Shown piece by piece: positions 16,644 to 22,900 of a DNA stretch of 24,185 bases (positions within the stretch are counted from its first letter, which is position 1; each line of letters opens with the position of its first letter). The translations under genes and the position numbers were made by a program. This DNA comes from JBHIER01 sp046760705 [NCBI: bacterium] (lineage in GTDB: Bacteria > JBHIER01 > G020348925), in contig JBHIER010000005.1 of the NCBI GenBank assembly GCA_046760705.1, forward strand, positions 1 to 24,185, written 5' to 3'. Below the pieces are notes generated by a model that was not told where the DNA came from, ran no database searches, and worked only from the letters and a program-made list of their open reading frames with translations.

Positions 16644-16667
16644 AGATGCGTGTGCATACACACATCT
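16644..16667 (+). other. Hairpin upstream of the terminator
   Basis: AGATGCGTGT (16644-16653) can pair with ACACACATCT (16658-16667) across a 4-base loop, with one C-A mismatch. It lies 7 bases before the intrinsic terminator and has no T-run of its own. Confidence 0.4.
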
Positions 16668-16674
16668 AATGATT

Positions 16675-16716
16675 GGACAGGAGCAAGGGACTGGTTCCCT
16701 TGCTCCTGTCCTTTTT
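16675..16716 (+). terminator. Intrinsic terminator between HU and the GlmU-like gene
   Basis: A perfect 16-bp stem (GGACAGGAGCAAGGGA, 16675-16690, with TCCCTTGCTCCTGTCC, 16696-16711) has a 5-base loop and is followed directly by T5 (16712-16716). It should end the HU transcript. The ribosome-binding site of the next gene begins at the very next base, so it could also act as an attenuator for read-through into that gene. Confidence 0.92.
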
Positions 16717-16732
16717 GGAGAGAAGAATAGAA

Positions 16733-17995
16733 ATGGAGGCCGCAGCACCGCAGAATCTCTGCATCTTTGAAGACGAGGCGTGGACTCGGCTTCTTCCCCT
16801 GGCCTACACGCGACCGGTGTATGATCTGGTGTGCGGGCTCACATCTTTGCGGGAGAAGATCCTCCGCCACTATCCCGGATGTCAGCTCGGTTTGCATTGC
16901 AGAGCACATCTGGCGGAGGCCCTGCGGAGAGAAGAACCCGGCATCCCAGTCAATGAGATCCCTGAAGGCGATTGGCTCTTTATCAACGGGAGAGTCCTGG
17001 CAGATGCCCGCTTGGCCGCCCGTATTCCCTTAGAGGGCGACCAGACCCTCTACTTTCAGGGTGACACTCTCATTGCGGCGCGATTGATCGGAGAGGGGAC
17101 GAAGCGAATCGATATGTCCACCCCCCTCGGCCCGGAGACATTTGCGAGTGGAGAGAGAGTTGAGGTCGATGTTGAGGTGATCCGCTATCCATGGGATCTC
17201 ATTGAGAGGAATGGAGAGCAGATAGAGCAAGATTTCGAAGCCATCATCGGTGACGGGTCTCTGCTAGGAATGCTCTACGAGCATGTGAGCGTGGTCGAGA
17301 GAGATCGGGTATATGTCGGAGAGGGGGCAAGAATGAAGCCTGGCACAGTACTGGATGGTGAGAGGGGGCCTGTTTATGTGGATAAGGGGGTAACCATTTT
17401 CCCCAACGTCACCATTGAGGGGCCGGCTGCCATCATCGGACCGGGGACAGAGATCAAAGCCGGAGCCAGGATCTGTGGGGGGACGACTATCGGACCGGTG
17501 TGCAAGGTGGGCGGTGAAGTCGATCAGTCCATCATTCTGGGCTACAGCAACAAACAGCACGACGGCTATTTAGGACATTCGTACATCGGCAGCTGGGCCA
17601 ATCTGGGGGCCGGGTCCACCAACTCCGATCTGAAGAACAATTATCACCCCGTCAGGGTCTGGGTGAATGGGGATCTCATCGATACCGGATCCCTCTTCGT
17701 CGGCCTCATTATGGGTGACCATTCAAAATCGGGAATCAATACCATGTTCAACACAGGGACGGTGGTGGGTGTCTGTTGCAACGTGTTCGGGGCCGGGTTT
17801 CCGCCCAAGTTCGTCCCCTCCTTTTCGTGGGGCGGTTCCGAAGGACTGAGGGAGTACGATTTGGAGAGAGCGGTTCAGACGGCCAGAACGGTCATGGCCC
17901 GCCGGAACAAGGAGCTCACCTCAGAGGGCGAGGAGGTGTTGCGCCACGTGTTTCAGATGACAGTTGAGGAGAGAAAGAAAGCGTATCAATCGTAA
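16733..17995 (+). CDS. GlmU-family sugar nucleotidyltransferase / left-handed beta-helix protein
   Basis: A 420-aa protein. The N-terminal half begins with LCIFEDEAW, the LPLAYTRPVYDLVCG segment and LREKIL, which match the NTP_transf_4-type domain of the 'GlmU family' found mainly in Bacteroidetes and related phyla. It lacks the classic LAAGxGTRM loop of E. coli GlmU. From about residue 215 there are hexapeptide repeats of a left-handed beta-helix (IGPGTEIKAGARI, GTTIGPVCKVGG), then SIILGYSNKQHDGYLGHSYIG and GSWANLGAGSTNSDLKNNY, typical of the acetyl-/nucleotidyl-transfer half. It probably makes UDP-GlcNAc or another nucleotide sugar for the envelope. I place the start at ATG 16733, after GGAGAG (16717-16722). 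Any earlier in-frame start lies inside the terminator hairpin. Exact substrate is inferred. Confidence 0.85.
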   Translation: MEAAAPQNLCIFEDEAWTRLLPLAYTRPVYDLVCGLTSLREKILRHYPGCQLGLHCRAHLAEALRREEPGIPVNEIPEGDWLFINGRVLADARLAARIPLEGDQTLYFQGDTLIAARLIGEGTKRIDMSTPLGPETFASGERVEVDVEVIRYPWDLIERNGEQIEQDFEAIIGDGSLLGMLYEHVSVVERDRVYVGEGARMKPGTVLDGERGPVYVDKGVTIFPNVTIEGPAAIIGPGTEIKAGARICGGTTIGPVCKVGGEVDQSIILGYSNKQHDGYLGHSYIGSWANLGAGSTNSDLKNNYHPVRVWVNGDLIDTGSLFVGLIMGDHSKSGINTMFNTGTVVGVCCNVFGAGFPPKFVPSFSWGGSEGLREYDLERAVQTARTVMARRNKELTSEGEEVLRHVFQMTVEERKKAYQS

Positions 17996-18076
17996 CTCTC
18001 CACTTGACTCTTCGGCTCAAACTTACTCTTACTTGAACTATTCAGCTTACCACTTTGAATAATCTCATTACACCTC

Positions 18077-18117
18077 TCATTCCGGTTCCGAATTGTGCTC
18101 TGCTTCAGCCGGAATGA
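18077..18117. repeat. REP-like inverted repeat
   Basis: TCATTCCGG (18077-18085) and CCGGAATGA (18109-18117) form a perfect 9-bp inverted repeat with a 23-base centre in the gap between the GlmU-like and outer-membrane genes. No T-run follows. Palindromes of this CATTCCGG type are often dispersed intergenic repeats, but only a genome search could show that here. Confidence 0.45.
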
Positions 18118-18183
18118 CAGTCGATAGCTGAATTTGTTTAGCAATATACTGGCTTCAAAATGAGAAATCATGGAGCAACCATA

Positions 18184-18945
18184 ATGGTTAGGAGAACCTT
18201 AGTGATTGTTCATCTCTGTATGCTCGTAAGCTCTCCGGTCTGGGCCCAGGGGGTGGTGCCTGTGGAGTTGAGGCAGTTGGTCGATTCACCCACGGCCGGA
18301 CTTCTTTCGAGGGGGAGCTGGGCCGTTGATCTGCGACTTTTCCCTGCCGGTGGTGTGCTGGCCCAAGTGGCCATCGGCCTGATGAGCCGGCTGACGGCCG
18401 GATTTTCTTACGGCGGGCTCAATATCATCGGCCAAGGGAGACTGCACTGGAACCCCGATGTCGAGTTTCAGGCCAAACTCCGGTTCTACGATGAGACCTT
18501 TCTCATGCCGGCCATCGCCATCGGCTTCGATTCCCAGGGGTACGGGAGATACGACGAGGCGGAGCAAAGATACCAGATCAAATCGAAAGGGGCCTACGCC
18601 GTGCTCAGCAAGAGTTTCTGGATGTTGGGGCCCTTAGGGCTCCACGCAGGCGTCAATTACAGTCTGGAGAACGAAGACAGAGACGACGACCTCTCCTTGT
18701 TCGCCGGAGTGGACAAGAGTCTCCCGGCCGGATTTTTGCTGCTGGCCGAGTACGATCTGGGCCTCAACGACGACAGCGCGGACGGCATATACGGAACCGG
18801 GAACGGATACCTCAACGCAGGAGTGCGGTGGACGTTCGCCAAAAAGCTCAGCCTCGAATTTGACCTGAAAAATCTGGCGAACAACCGAGAGAACGGTCCC
18901 TACGTCAGCCGCCAGGTGCGGATCACGTATTGGGAACGGTTTTAG
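18184..18945 (+). CDS. Outer-membrane beta-barrel protein, YjbH-like
   Basis: A protein of about 253 aa with a clear signal peptide (MVRRTLVIVHLCMLVSSPVWAQ, cleavage after AQ). The mature part alternates short polar turns with amphipathic strands rich in Gly, Phe, Tyr and Leu and ends in aromatic TYWERF, as expected for an outer-membrane barrel. The segment from VDSPTAGLLSRGSW through FPAGGVLAQVAIGL, GLNIIG and MPAIAIGFDSQG resembles YjbH-domain proteins linked to exopolysaccharide. That similarity is by eye only. I choose ATG 18184 because GGAG (18172-18175) sits eight bases upstream. ATG 18160 is in frame but has no ribosome-binding site. It follows the GlmU-like gene in the same direction after 188 bp. 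Its end is 69 bp from the end of a convergent transporter gene. Confidence 0.7.
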   Translation: MVRRTLVIVHLCMLVSSPVWAQGVVPVELRQLVDSPTAGLLSRGSWAVDLRLFPAGGVLAQVAIGLMSRLTAGFSYGGLNIIGQGRLHWNPDVEFQAKLRFYDETFLMPAIAIGFDSQGYGRYDEAEQRYQIKSKGAYAVLSKSFWMLGPLGLHAGVNYSLENEDRDDDLSLFAGVDKSLPAGFLLLAEYDLGLNDDSADGIYGTGNGYLNAGVRWTFAKKLSLEFDLKNLANNRENGPYVSRQVRITYWERF

Positions 18946-19014
18946 CCACAGAGACTCAGAGAACGGGACCGGTCGCACCTCGGAGGGTCTGAGGACACAG
19001 AGTTAATTTCACCT
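18946..19014. other. Convergent intergenic gap with CACAGAG-type repeats
   Basis: Between the stops of the outer-membrane and MFS genes lie CCACAGAGACTCAGAGA (18946-18962) and GACACAGAG near 18993-19001, imperfect copies of a short CACAGAGA-like unit. I found no clear terminator hairpin with a T-run for either gene. Confidence 0.3.
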
Positions 19015-20295
19015 TCAAGTGGGCATATCCATGTTAGTTAAGGTTTTATTTAAAGCCCGGGCAGTTGTTCTCGGCTCTTTCAGTTTTAACGATAGGAACA
19101 AAGCCGGGAAGGAGAGGATAAGAACGATGGTGTAGAGAAACTGGAAGGAGATGAGATCGACAATCAGGCCCCCGACCCCACCAAAGACAAGGGTCGGGGC
19201 GATCAAAGTGTTGAGCATACCCACGTAGGTCGGGCGCTCTTGGTCTGGAGAGATATCAAGCAGATAGTTGGGATAACCTACTCGCAGTCCGCTGTAGATC
19301 GCTCCTAAAAAGTAGAATACGGCTCCATAAAGTACCAGCGGAATGTGGAAAAGAGCGCTGCTCAGCACGAAGATTGGGGCTATCATTACTGCACCAGAGG
19401 TCAATTGAAGGACAATTCTGTTGCCCACCCGATTGCTCAACCAGCCCCAGAGAAGATTCGATGTGACTACACCAAACATATAAATGGAAAGAAAGATGGC
19501 CACCGCAGCTTCGGCCACACCCAGCATTCTTCGGGCGTAGACCACGTAGAAGGGAAGTCCCAAATAGAAAGATCCAATGAACCAGCGGAAGATCAGAAAT
19601 CTCAGATAGTTTGCGTCCTGTCGAAGGATTTGGAGTCCTCTGTGGAGATGGGCCCGCAGGGATTTTTTCCTTTCGGTTGTGGGATACGTCGGTTCTTTAA
19701 CGAGAGAAAAAGCGGTGAGGGCAAGAGTGATAACAAAGAAGTTGATGGCGAAAATGGTGCCATAATTGTAAGGAAAGGAGAGATCGGTGAGGATCTTTCT
19801 GATCACTATGAGTGCTGCGAGAAAGCCCAAGCCACTTCCTATGGAAACTCGCCAGCCGAAAAAACTGCCCCGTTTGGATGGAGGTATCGCCTTGCCGACA
19901 ATGTCCATGAAAGCCACCGCGGCGATCCCTCCGGCCAGGGAATAGAGCAAGAACAAGAGGAAGAATGTCCATAAAAGCTGGGGGCTTTCATTTGCTAACA
20001 CAAAAATGGATAAGGTCAGCAGGCCGAAGGTGAGACTTCTGAAAACAGCGGCCACCACGTAGACGGTCTTCTTTCTTTTTCTGGGTTGAATATACCCGGC
20101 CACAAAGTACTGAGGTAAAAGCCAGCCCACATCCTCAAGACTTGAGGCCAGGCCGATGAGAAATCCAGAGCTCGTCAGTCTGCTCAAGAAGGCGGGCAGA
20201 ATGGTCGCCCCGCTCAAAAAGGCGAAGGCGAGGTTGAAGAGCACCCCGTTGACGATGCCCAATATGTAATTGCGCTTAAAGTGTGTCAGGTCCAC
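19015..20295 (-). CDS. MFS-type transporter
   Basis: A 426-aa integral inner-membrane protein with about 12 hydrophobic segments and a charged central loop (around residues 203-225), the usual major facilitator layout of two six-helix halves. The first cytoplasmic loop contains IQPRKRKK after helix 2, where MFS proteins carry their basic loop motif, though the canonical G-x-L-a-D-r-x-G-r form is not exact. SKRGSFFGWRVS around residue 140 and its second-half counterpart near RPTYVGMLN are also typical. The substrate cannot be told. The start is GTG 20295 with no good Shine-Dalgarno and a stop codon in frame 15 bases upstream. It lies 67 bp downstream of the symporter gene on the same strand, so it is probably translated from a shared transcript. 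Confidence 0.8.
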   Translation of the reverse strand: MDLTHFKRNYILGIVNGVLFNLAFAFLSGATILPAFLSRLTSSGFLIGLASSLEDVGWLLPQYFVAGYIQPRKRKKTVYVVAAVFRSLTFGLLTLSIFVLANESPQLLWTFFLLFLLYSLAGGIAAVAFMDIVGKAIPPSKRGSFFGWRVSIGSGLGFLAALIVIRKILTDLSFPYNYGTIFAINFFVITLALTAFSLVKEPTYPTTERKKSLRAHLHRGLQILRQDANYLRFLIFRWFIGSFYLGLPFYVVYARRMLGVAEAAVAIFLSIYMFGVVTSNLLWGWLSNRVGNRIVLQLTSGAVMIAPIFVLSSALFHIPLVLYGAVFYFLGAIYSGLRVGYPNYLLDISPDQERPTYVGMLNTLIAPTLVFGGVGGLIVDLISFQFLYTIVLILSFPALFLSLKLKEPRTTARALNKTLTNMDMPT

Positions 20296-20362
20296 GGTTA
20301 TCGGACAGCTTTAATGGGGTGTTCTACGATTTATGGATTTCTCCGTGGCGACCGGAACCGAA

Positions 20363-21610
20363 CTACGTGTCTGCAACAAGTTCTCCTTCGGTGGCGGCGA
20401 CGATGACGGCAGCGGAACTGTCTCCAGTGATATTGGTCACCGTTCGGCACATGTCTAAGATCCTGTCCACGCCTAAGATGAGGGCAATACCCTCCAGAGG
20501 GACTCCGATGGTTTTCAAGACGAGAGCTAAGGTGATCATGCCCACGCCGGGCACCCCGGCCGCCCCGATAGAGGCCAGGGTAGCCGTCAGCACGATCATC
20601 AGTTGATTGGCTAAGGTCAAATGCATGCCGTACACTTCGGAGATGAAGACTGCAGCCACGCCCTGGTAGAGGGCCGTGCCGTCCATGTTGATGGTCGCCC
20701 CTAAGGGGAGGACGAAGCTGGCCACATCATTTGGCACCTTCAGATTCTCCATGGAGCACTCCATGGTCACCGGCAGCGTGGCTGAGCTACTGCTGGTGGA
20801 AAAGGCGATCAGTTGGGCCGGTCGAATTCCCCGAAAGAAGGTGAAAGGATTCATCCTGGCCAGAAGACCGACGGCAGCAGGGTAGGTGAGGCAGGTGTGA
20901 AGGATCAATCCGACGATGACGACTACCGAGTAGCGGGCCAGAGTCAGAAGAATGCTCGTGCCAAACTGCCCCACTATGGCGGCAATGAGGGCGAAGACGC
21001 CATAGGGAGCAAGTTTCATGACGATGTGCACGATCTGGATCATGGCATCGTTGATCCCCTCGAAGAAGGAGAGGACCGACTTGGCCCTCTGGGACGGGAT
21101 CATGGTCAGAGCCACCCCTAAGAGCAGAGCGAAGAAGATGATCTGAAGCATATTGGCCGTGCTCAGAGAGTTGATGGGATTGGTCGGGATGATCTCCAGG
21201 AGGGTGTCAAGGACACCAGGTGCCCCCTCAGTCTGCTGGATCTTCTCCAGGGCGACCCCACCGTAGTTTTGGAGCAGATTTGTCTTCACCCCCTCCGATA
21301 ATCTGCTGCCAGGGCGGACGATGTTGGCCAGGATCAATCCGATACTGATGGCCAGAATGGTGGTGCTGAGATAGTAGCCGATTGTCTTGGCCCCCATACG
21401 CCCCAGTTTTCTGATGTCCCCTAAGCTGGCTGTGCCCACCAGAAGAGAGGCGAAGACCAACGGGACAACGATGAGAGTGATCAGACGGATGAAGGCCGTT
21501 CCCACGGGTTTGATGACCGCTGCTCCGGGGCCGAAGACGACTCCGGCCACAATTCCCAGGAGAAGGCCGATCAGAATTTGCGTATAGACTTGGAGTTTTG
21601 GAATCTTCAT
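20363..21610 (-). CDS. Dicarboxylate/amino acid:cation symporter (DAACS, GltP/DctA-like)
   Basis: A 415-aa inner-membrane symporter of the DAACS family, importing dicarboxylates or acidic amino acids (glutamate, aspartate) with Na+ or H+. Diagnostic features: the serine-rich reentrant loop SSSSATLPVT, the NMDGTA substrate/cation-binding motif in transmembrane segment 7, the second hairpin GAAGVPGVGMI, and the DRILDMCRTVTNITGD helix with the conserved Asp, Arg and Asn of the binding site. I start at the ATG read from 21610, where MKIPKLQVYTQILIGLLLG begins and GGAG lies nine bases upstream on the coding strand. A TTG six codons earlier is possible but less likely. Expression should come from the promoter at 21656-21684. 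The MFS gene follows. Confidence 0.93.
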   Translation of the reverse strand: MKIPKLQVYTQILIGLLLGIVAGVVFGPGAAVIKPVGTAFIRLITLIVVPLVFASLLVGTASLGDIRKLGRMGAKTIGYYLSTTILAISIGLILANIVRPGSRLSEGVKTNLLQNYGGVALEKIQQTEGAPGVLDTLLEIIPTNPINSLSTANMLQIIFFALLLGVALTMIPSQRAKSVLSFFEGINDAMIQIVHIVMKLAPYGVFALIAAIVGQFGTSILLTLARYSVVVIVGLILHTCLTYPAAVGLLARMNPFTFFRGIRPAQLIAFSTSSSSATLPVTMECSMENLKVPNDVASFVLPLGATINMDGTALYQGVAAVFISEVYGMHLTLANQLMIVLTATLASIGAAGVPGVGMITLALVLKTIGVPLEGIALILGVDRILDMCRTVTNITGDSSAAVIVAATEGELVADT

Positions 21611-21638
21611 TTCACTGTGCTCCGGCAAATGTACCTGT

Positions 21639-21657
21639 GATTCAAAAGAGATTCAAA
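21639..21657. promoter_or_regulatory. 11-bp-period direct repeat at the symporter transcription start
   Basis: GATTCAAA occurs at 21639-21646 and again at 21650-21657, one helical turn apart, overlapping the -10 box and likely start of transcription. Such spacing suits a regulator bound as a tandem dimer. No regulator gene is adjacent. Confidence 0.4.
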
Positions 21658-21684
21658 TATACTACACAAATCCTCTGGTGTCAA
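21656..21684 (-). promoter_or_regulatory. Near-consensus promoter for the symporter operon
   Basis: Read on the minus strand: -35 TTGACA (21684-21679), 17-bp spacer, -10 TATATT (21661-21656). It points at the symporter start about 46 bp further on. Confidence 0.75.
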
Positions 21685-21734
21685 AGGAAAAGTCGAGAGT
21701 GGGATCGAGGGTTGGCTTTTCTCTGTAATTGTAG

Positions 21735-21761
21735 GGGCCGACCTCCGTGTCGGCCCGTCTT
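21735..21761 (+). repeat. GC-rich palindrome (REP-like or terminator-like)
   Basis: GGGCCGAC (21735-21742) and GTCGGCCC (21749-21756) form a perfect 8-bp stem with a 6-base loop. After a two-base gap (GT) comes a CTTTTT run (21759-21764). It has the form of an intrinsic terminator for + strand transcription, yet no + strand gene ends nearby. The surrounding 'TGTAGGGGC...' pattern resembles widespread intergenic repeats in environmental bacteria, so a dispersed repeat is the more likely reading. Confidence 0.5.
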
Positions 21762-21791
21762 TTTAAGGCGGGGGGTTGGTAGCTTTTGTTA

Positions 21792-22073
21792 ATGGTTGAT
21801 TCCGTGCACCGCTATGTAGACCGTCTCGTAGAGCACCTCTTCCGATCGAGACCCATGGCTGTGACCAACAGAGAGAGAGGACGGCTTGTTAAAGATGCTG
21901 ATGACGGGAGTCCGACCGATGCAGTGTACCTGAATGGCTTTGGCTGGGTCGGCATCGGGACGACAACTCGGCCTCTCACCGGAGTGTGGACAAATCTTAT
22001 CTGCCAGGGCCTGACCATAAAGGAAACCGCGATGTTCAAGGAGATCGACTACTCTGACGGAAAGATGAACTGA
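21792..22073 (+). pseudogene. Fragment of a tail-fibre-like surface protein
   Basis: An open stretch of about 93 codons with no ribosome-binding site at its ATG. Its centre reads VYLNGFGWVGIGTTTRPLTG, close to the 'N-G-VGIGTTTP' motif typical of C-terminal regions of phage-tail-fibre-like or endosialidase-chaperone-linked surface proteins. It then ends after KEIDYSDGKMN. The first ~40 residues do not look like a protein start of that family. I read it as a decayed end of a paralogue of the secreted repeat protein at 22901. The alternative, a small functional gene, is less likely. Confidence 0.4.
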
Positions 22074-22242
22074 GAAGAAGAAGACACGGTTGCCCAATCT
22101 TCGCAGGTCGAACCCTCTATGGGGGGCTTGTTCGGATCGAGTTCAAGAAAATTGTTGACTTACTCTATTTTAACGTCTATCTTGAAAGAGATAAGATTGG
22201 AGTCGGCCTTTTCAAAGGTGCGGATATGGTATCAACAAAGAG

Positions 22243-22461
22243 ATGGAAATATGTTTGGCCTTATTAGGTCTCATCTTTGCCTATATCTGGCGGGCCAATG
22301 GTGAGATTCAGAAGGTAATGATAGAAGCATTAGAAAGGATCGAGGAAGGCCAAAAGGAGATAGCTCAAGGCCAAAGAGAGGGGTTCAAAACCCTATGCGA
22401 AATGCTTCTTAATCAAACCAAAATATTGGAGAAGATAGAAGCAAGGATGCCCGTCTCTTAG
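22243..22461 (+). CDS. Small hypothetical protein with hydrophobic N-terminus and coiled coil
   Basis: A 72-aa open frame from ATG 22243. Residues about 4-17 (CLALLGLIFAYIWR) are a short hydrophobic segment, and the rest, from about residue 20, is charged and heptad-like (IEALERIEEGQKEIAQGQRE, then LLNQTKILEKIEARM), so a membrane-anchored coiled coil is plausible. The ribosome-binding site is poor (AAAGAG directly before the start). I do not recognise a family with a known function. The regular heptads and lack of stops argue that it is real or recently so. It stands alone in a repeat-rich region. Confidence 0.4.
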   Translation: MEICLALLGLIFAYIWRANGEIQKVMIEALERIEEGQKEIAQGQREGFKTLCEMLLNQTKILEKIEARMPVS

Positions 22462-22499
22462 CATAAGTGGTAGCATCCCGGCTTATGCTTATCGGGATG
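22460..22499. repeat. Two overlapping, mutually exclusive hairpins
   Basis: AGCATAAG (22460-22467) pairs with CTTATGCT (22482-22489), while CATCCCG (22474-22480) pairs with CGGGATG (22493-22499). The two stems interlock, so only one can form at a time unless they make a pseudoknot. The structure begins in the stop codon of the 72-aa frame. There is no T-run. Confidence 0.45.
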
Positions 22500-22564
22500 A
22501 TTCATCCGAAGTGCAATGATTATTGCGATATGTCCGGGTTGCAAGCTACATGTCGAACGTCACA

Positions 22565-22599
22565 ACTTGAGACTTGCGACCTGAGACATGAAACGTGGA
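22565..22599 (+). repeat. Degenerate heptamer tandem repeat, block 1
   Basis: Five consecutive 7-bp units, ACTTGAG, ACTTGCG, ACCTGAG, ACATGAA and ACGTGGA, follow the pattern ACNTGNN with no gaps. Position 3 varies most, and AC plus TG are invariant. Confidence 0.65.
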
Positions 22600-22831
22600 A
22601 CGGATATGAAACGGATAAGCGGATGAGAGCTTGTAGGTTTGATGTCCGAAGGACTTGCAGGGCAGATCTTGAGGGTCCATGTCTCTAAACGGGCCATGTT
22701 TTTCTCGGTGGCGTAATTCGTTTGTCGGTTGCGCAGCTCGAATCGTTGCTCGTCCTTCGGTTGCGTCCCGAATGCATTAGGACGATCCCGATATTGCTCA
22801 AATCTCTGATTTGGCTGCAATACTTCAGGTT

Positions 22832-22882
22832 ACATGAGACATGAAACCAGTCACCAATTAACCACTCACCAGTTAACCAAAT
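22832..22882 (+). repeat. Degenerate heptamer tandem repeat, block 2
   Basis: ACATGAG, ACATGAA, ACCAGTC and ACCAATT, then an extra A, ACCACTC, ACCAGTT, an extra A, and ACCAAAT. The first two units match block 1. The later ones begin ACCA and can also be read as a 15-bp tandem duplication (22851-22880). It stops just before the ribosome-binding site of the gene at 22901. Confidence 0.6.
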
Positions 22883-22885
22883 ACA

Positions 22886-22894
22886 AAAGGAGGG
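22886..22894 (+). promoter_or_regulatory. Strong ribosome-binding site of the secreted protein
   Basis: AAAGGAGGG, with GGAGG ending seven bases before ATG 22901. It fixes the start and suggests efficient translation. Confidence 0.8.
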
Positions 22895-22900
22895 AGACCG

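Larger units (their letters stand above)
21685..22242. other. Gene-poor stretch with a palindrome and a gene fragment
   Basis: No intact, recognisable gene is visible here. It holds the GC-rich palindrome at 21735-21761 and a fragment of a tail-fibre-like protein at 21792-22073. Codon-like but unassignable sequence continues towards 22260. Confidence 0.5.
22500..22900. other. Repeat-rich intergenic stretch upstream of the secreted protein
   Basis: No convincing gene. It contains two blocks of degenerate 7-bp repeats (22565-22599 and 22832-22882), repeated CGGATA/CGGATG words around 22600-22625, and two copies of TCGGTTGCG in the 22715-22765 region. It ends in the ribosome-binding site of the next gene. 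Confidence 0.5.

Noticed and set aside
16673-16732. Upstream in-frame start for the GlmU-like protein
   Set aside because: It falls inside the intrinsic terminator hairpin and has no ribosome-binding site.
18160-18183. Earlier ATG for the outer-membrane protein
   Set aside because: It has no ribosome-binding site and would put eight polar residues before an already complete signal peptide; ATG 18184 has GGAG at the right distance.
22052-22264. Open + strand frame with coding-like composition ending in KRWKYVWPY
   Set aside because: No start codon until its last dozen codons, no recognisable motif, and it overlaps the start of the 72-aa frame; possibly another decayed fragment but not supportable.
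22565-22882. Reading the heptamer repeats as a CRISPR array
   Set aside because: Units are 7 bp, contiguous and degenerate, with no unique spacers and no cas genes nearby.
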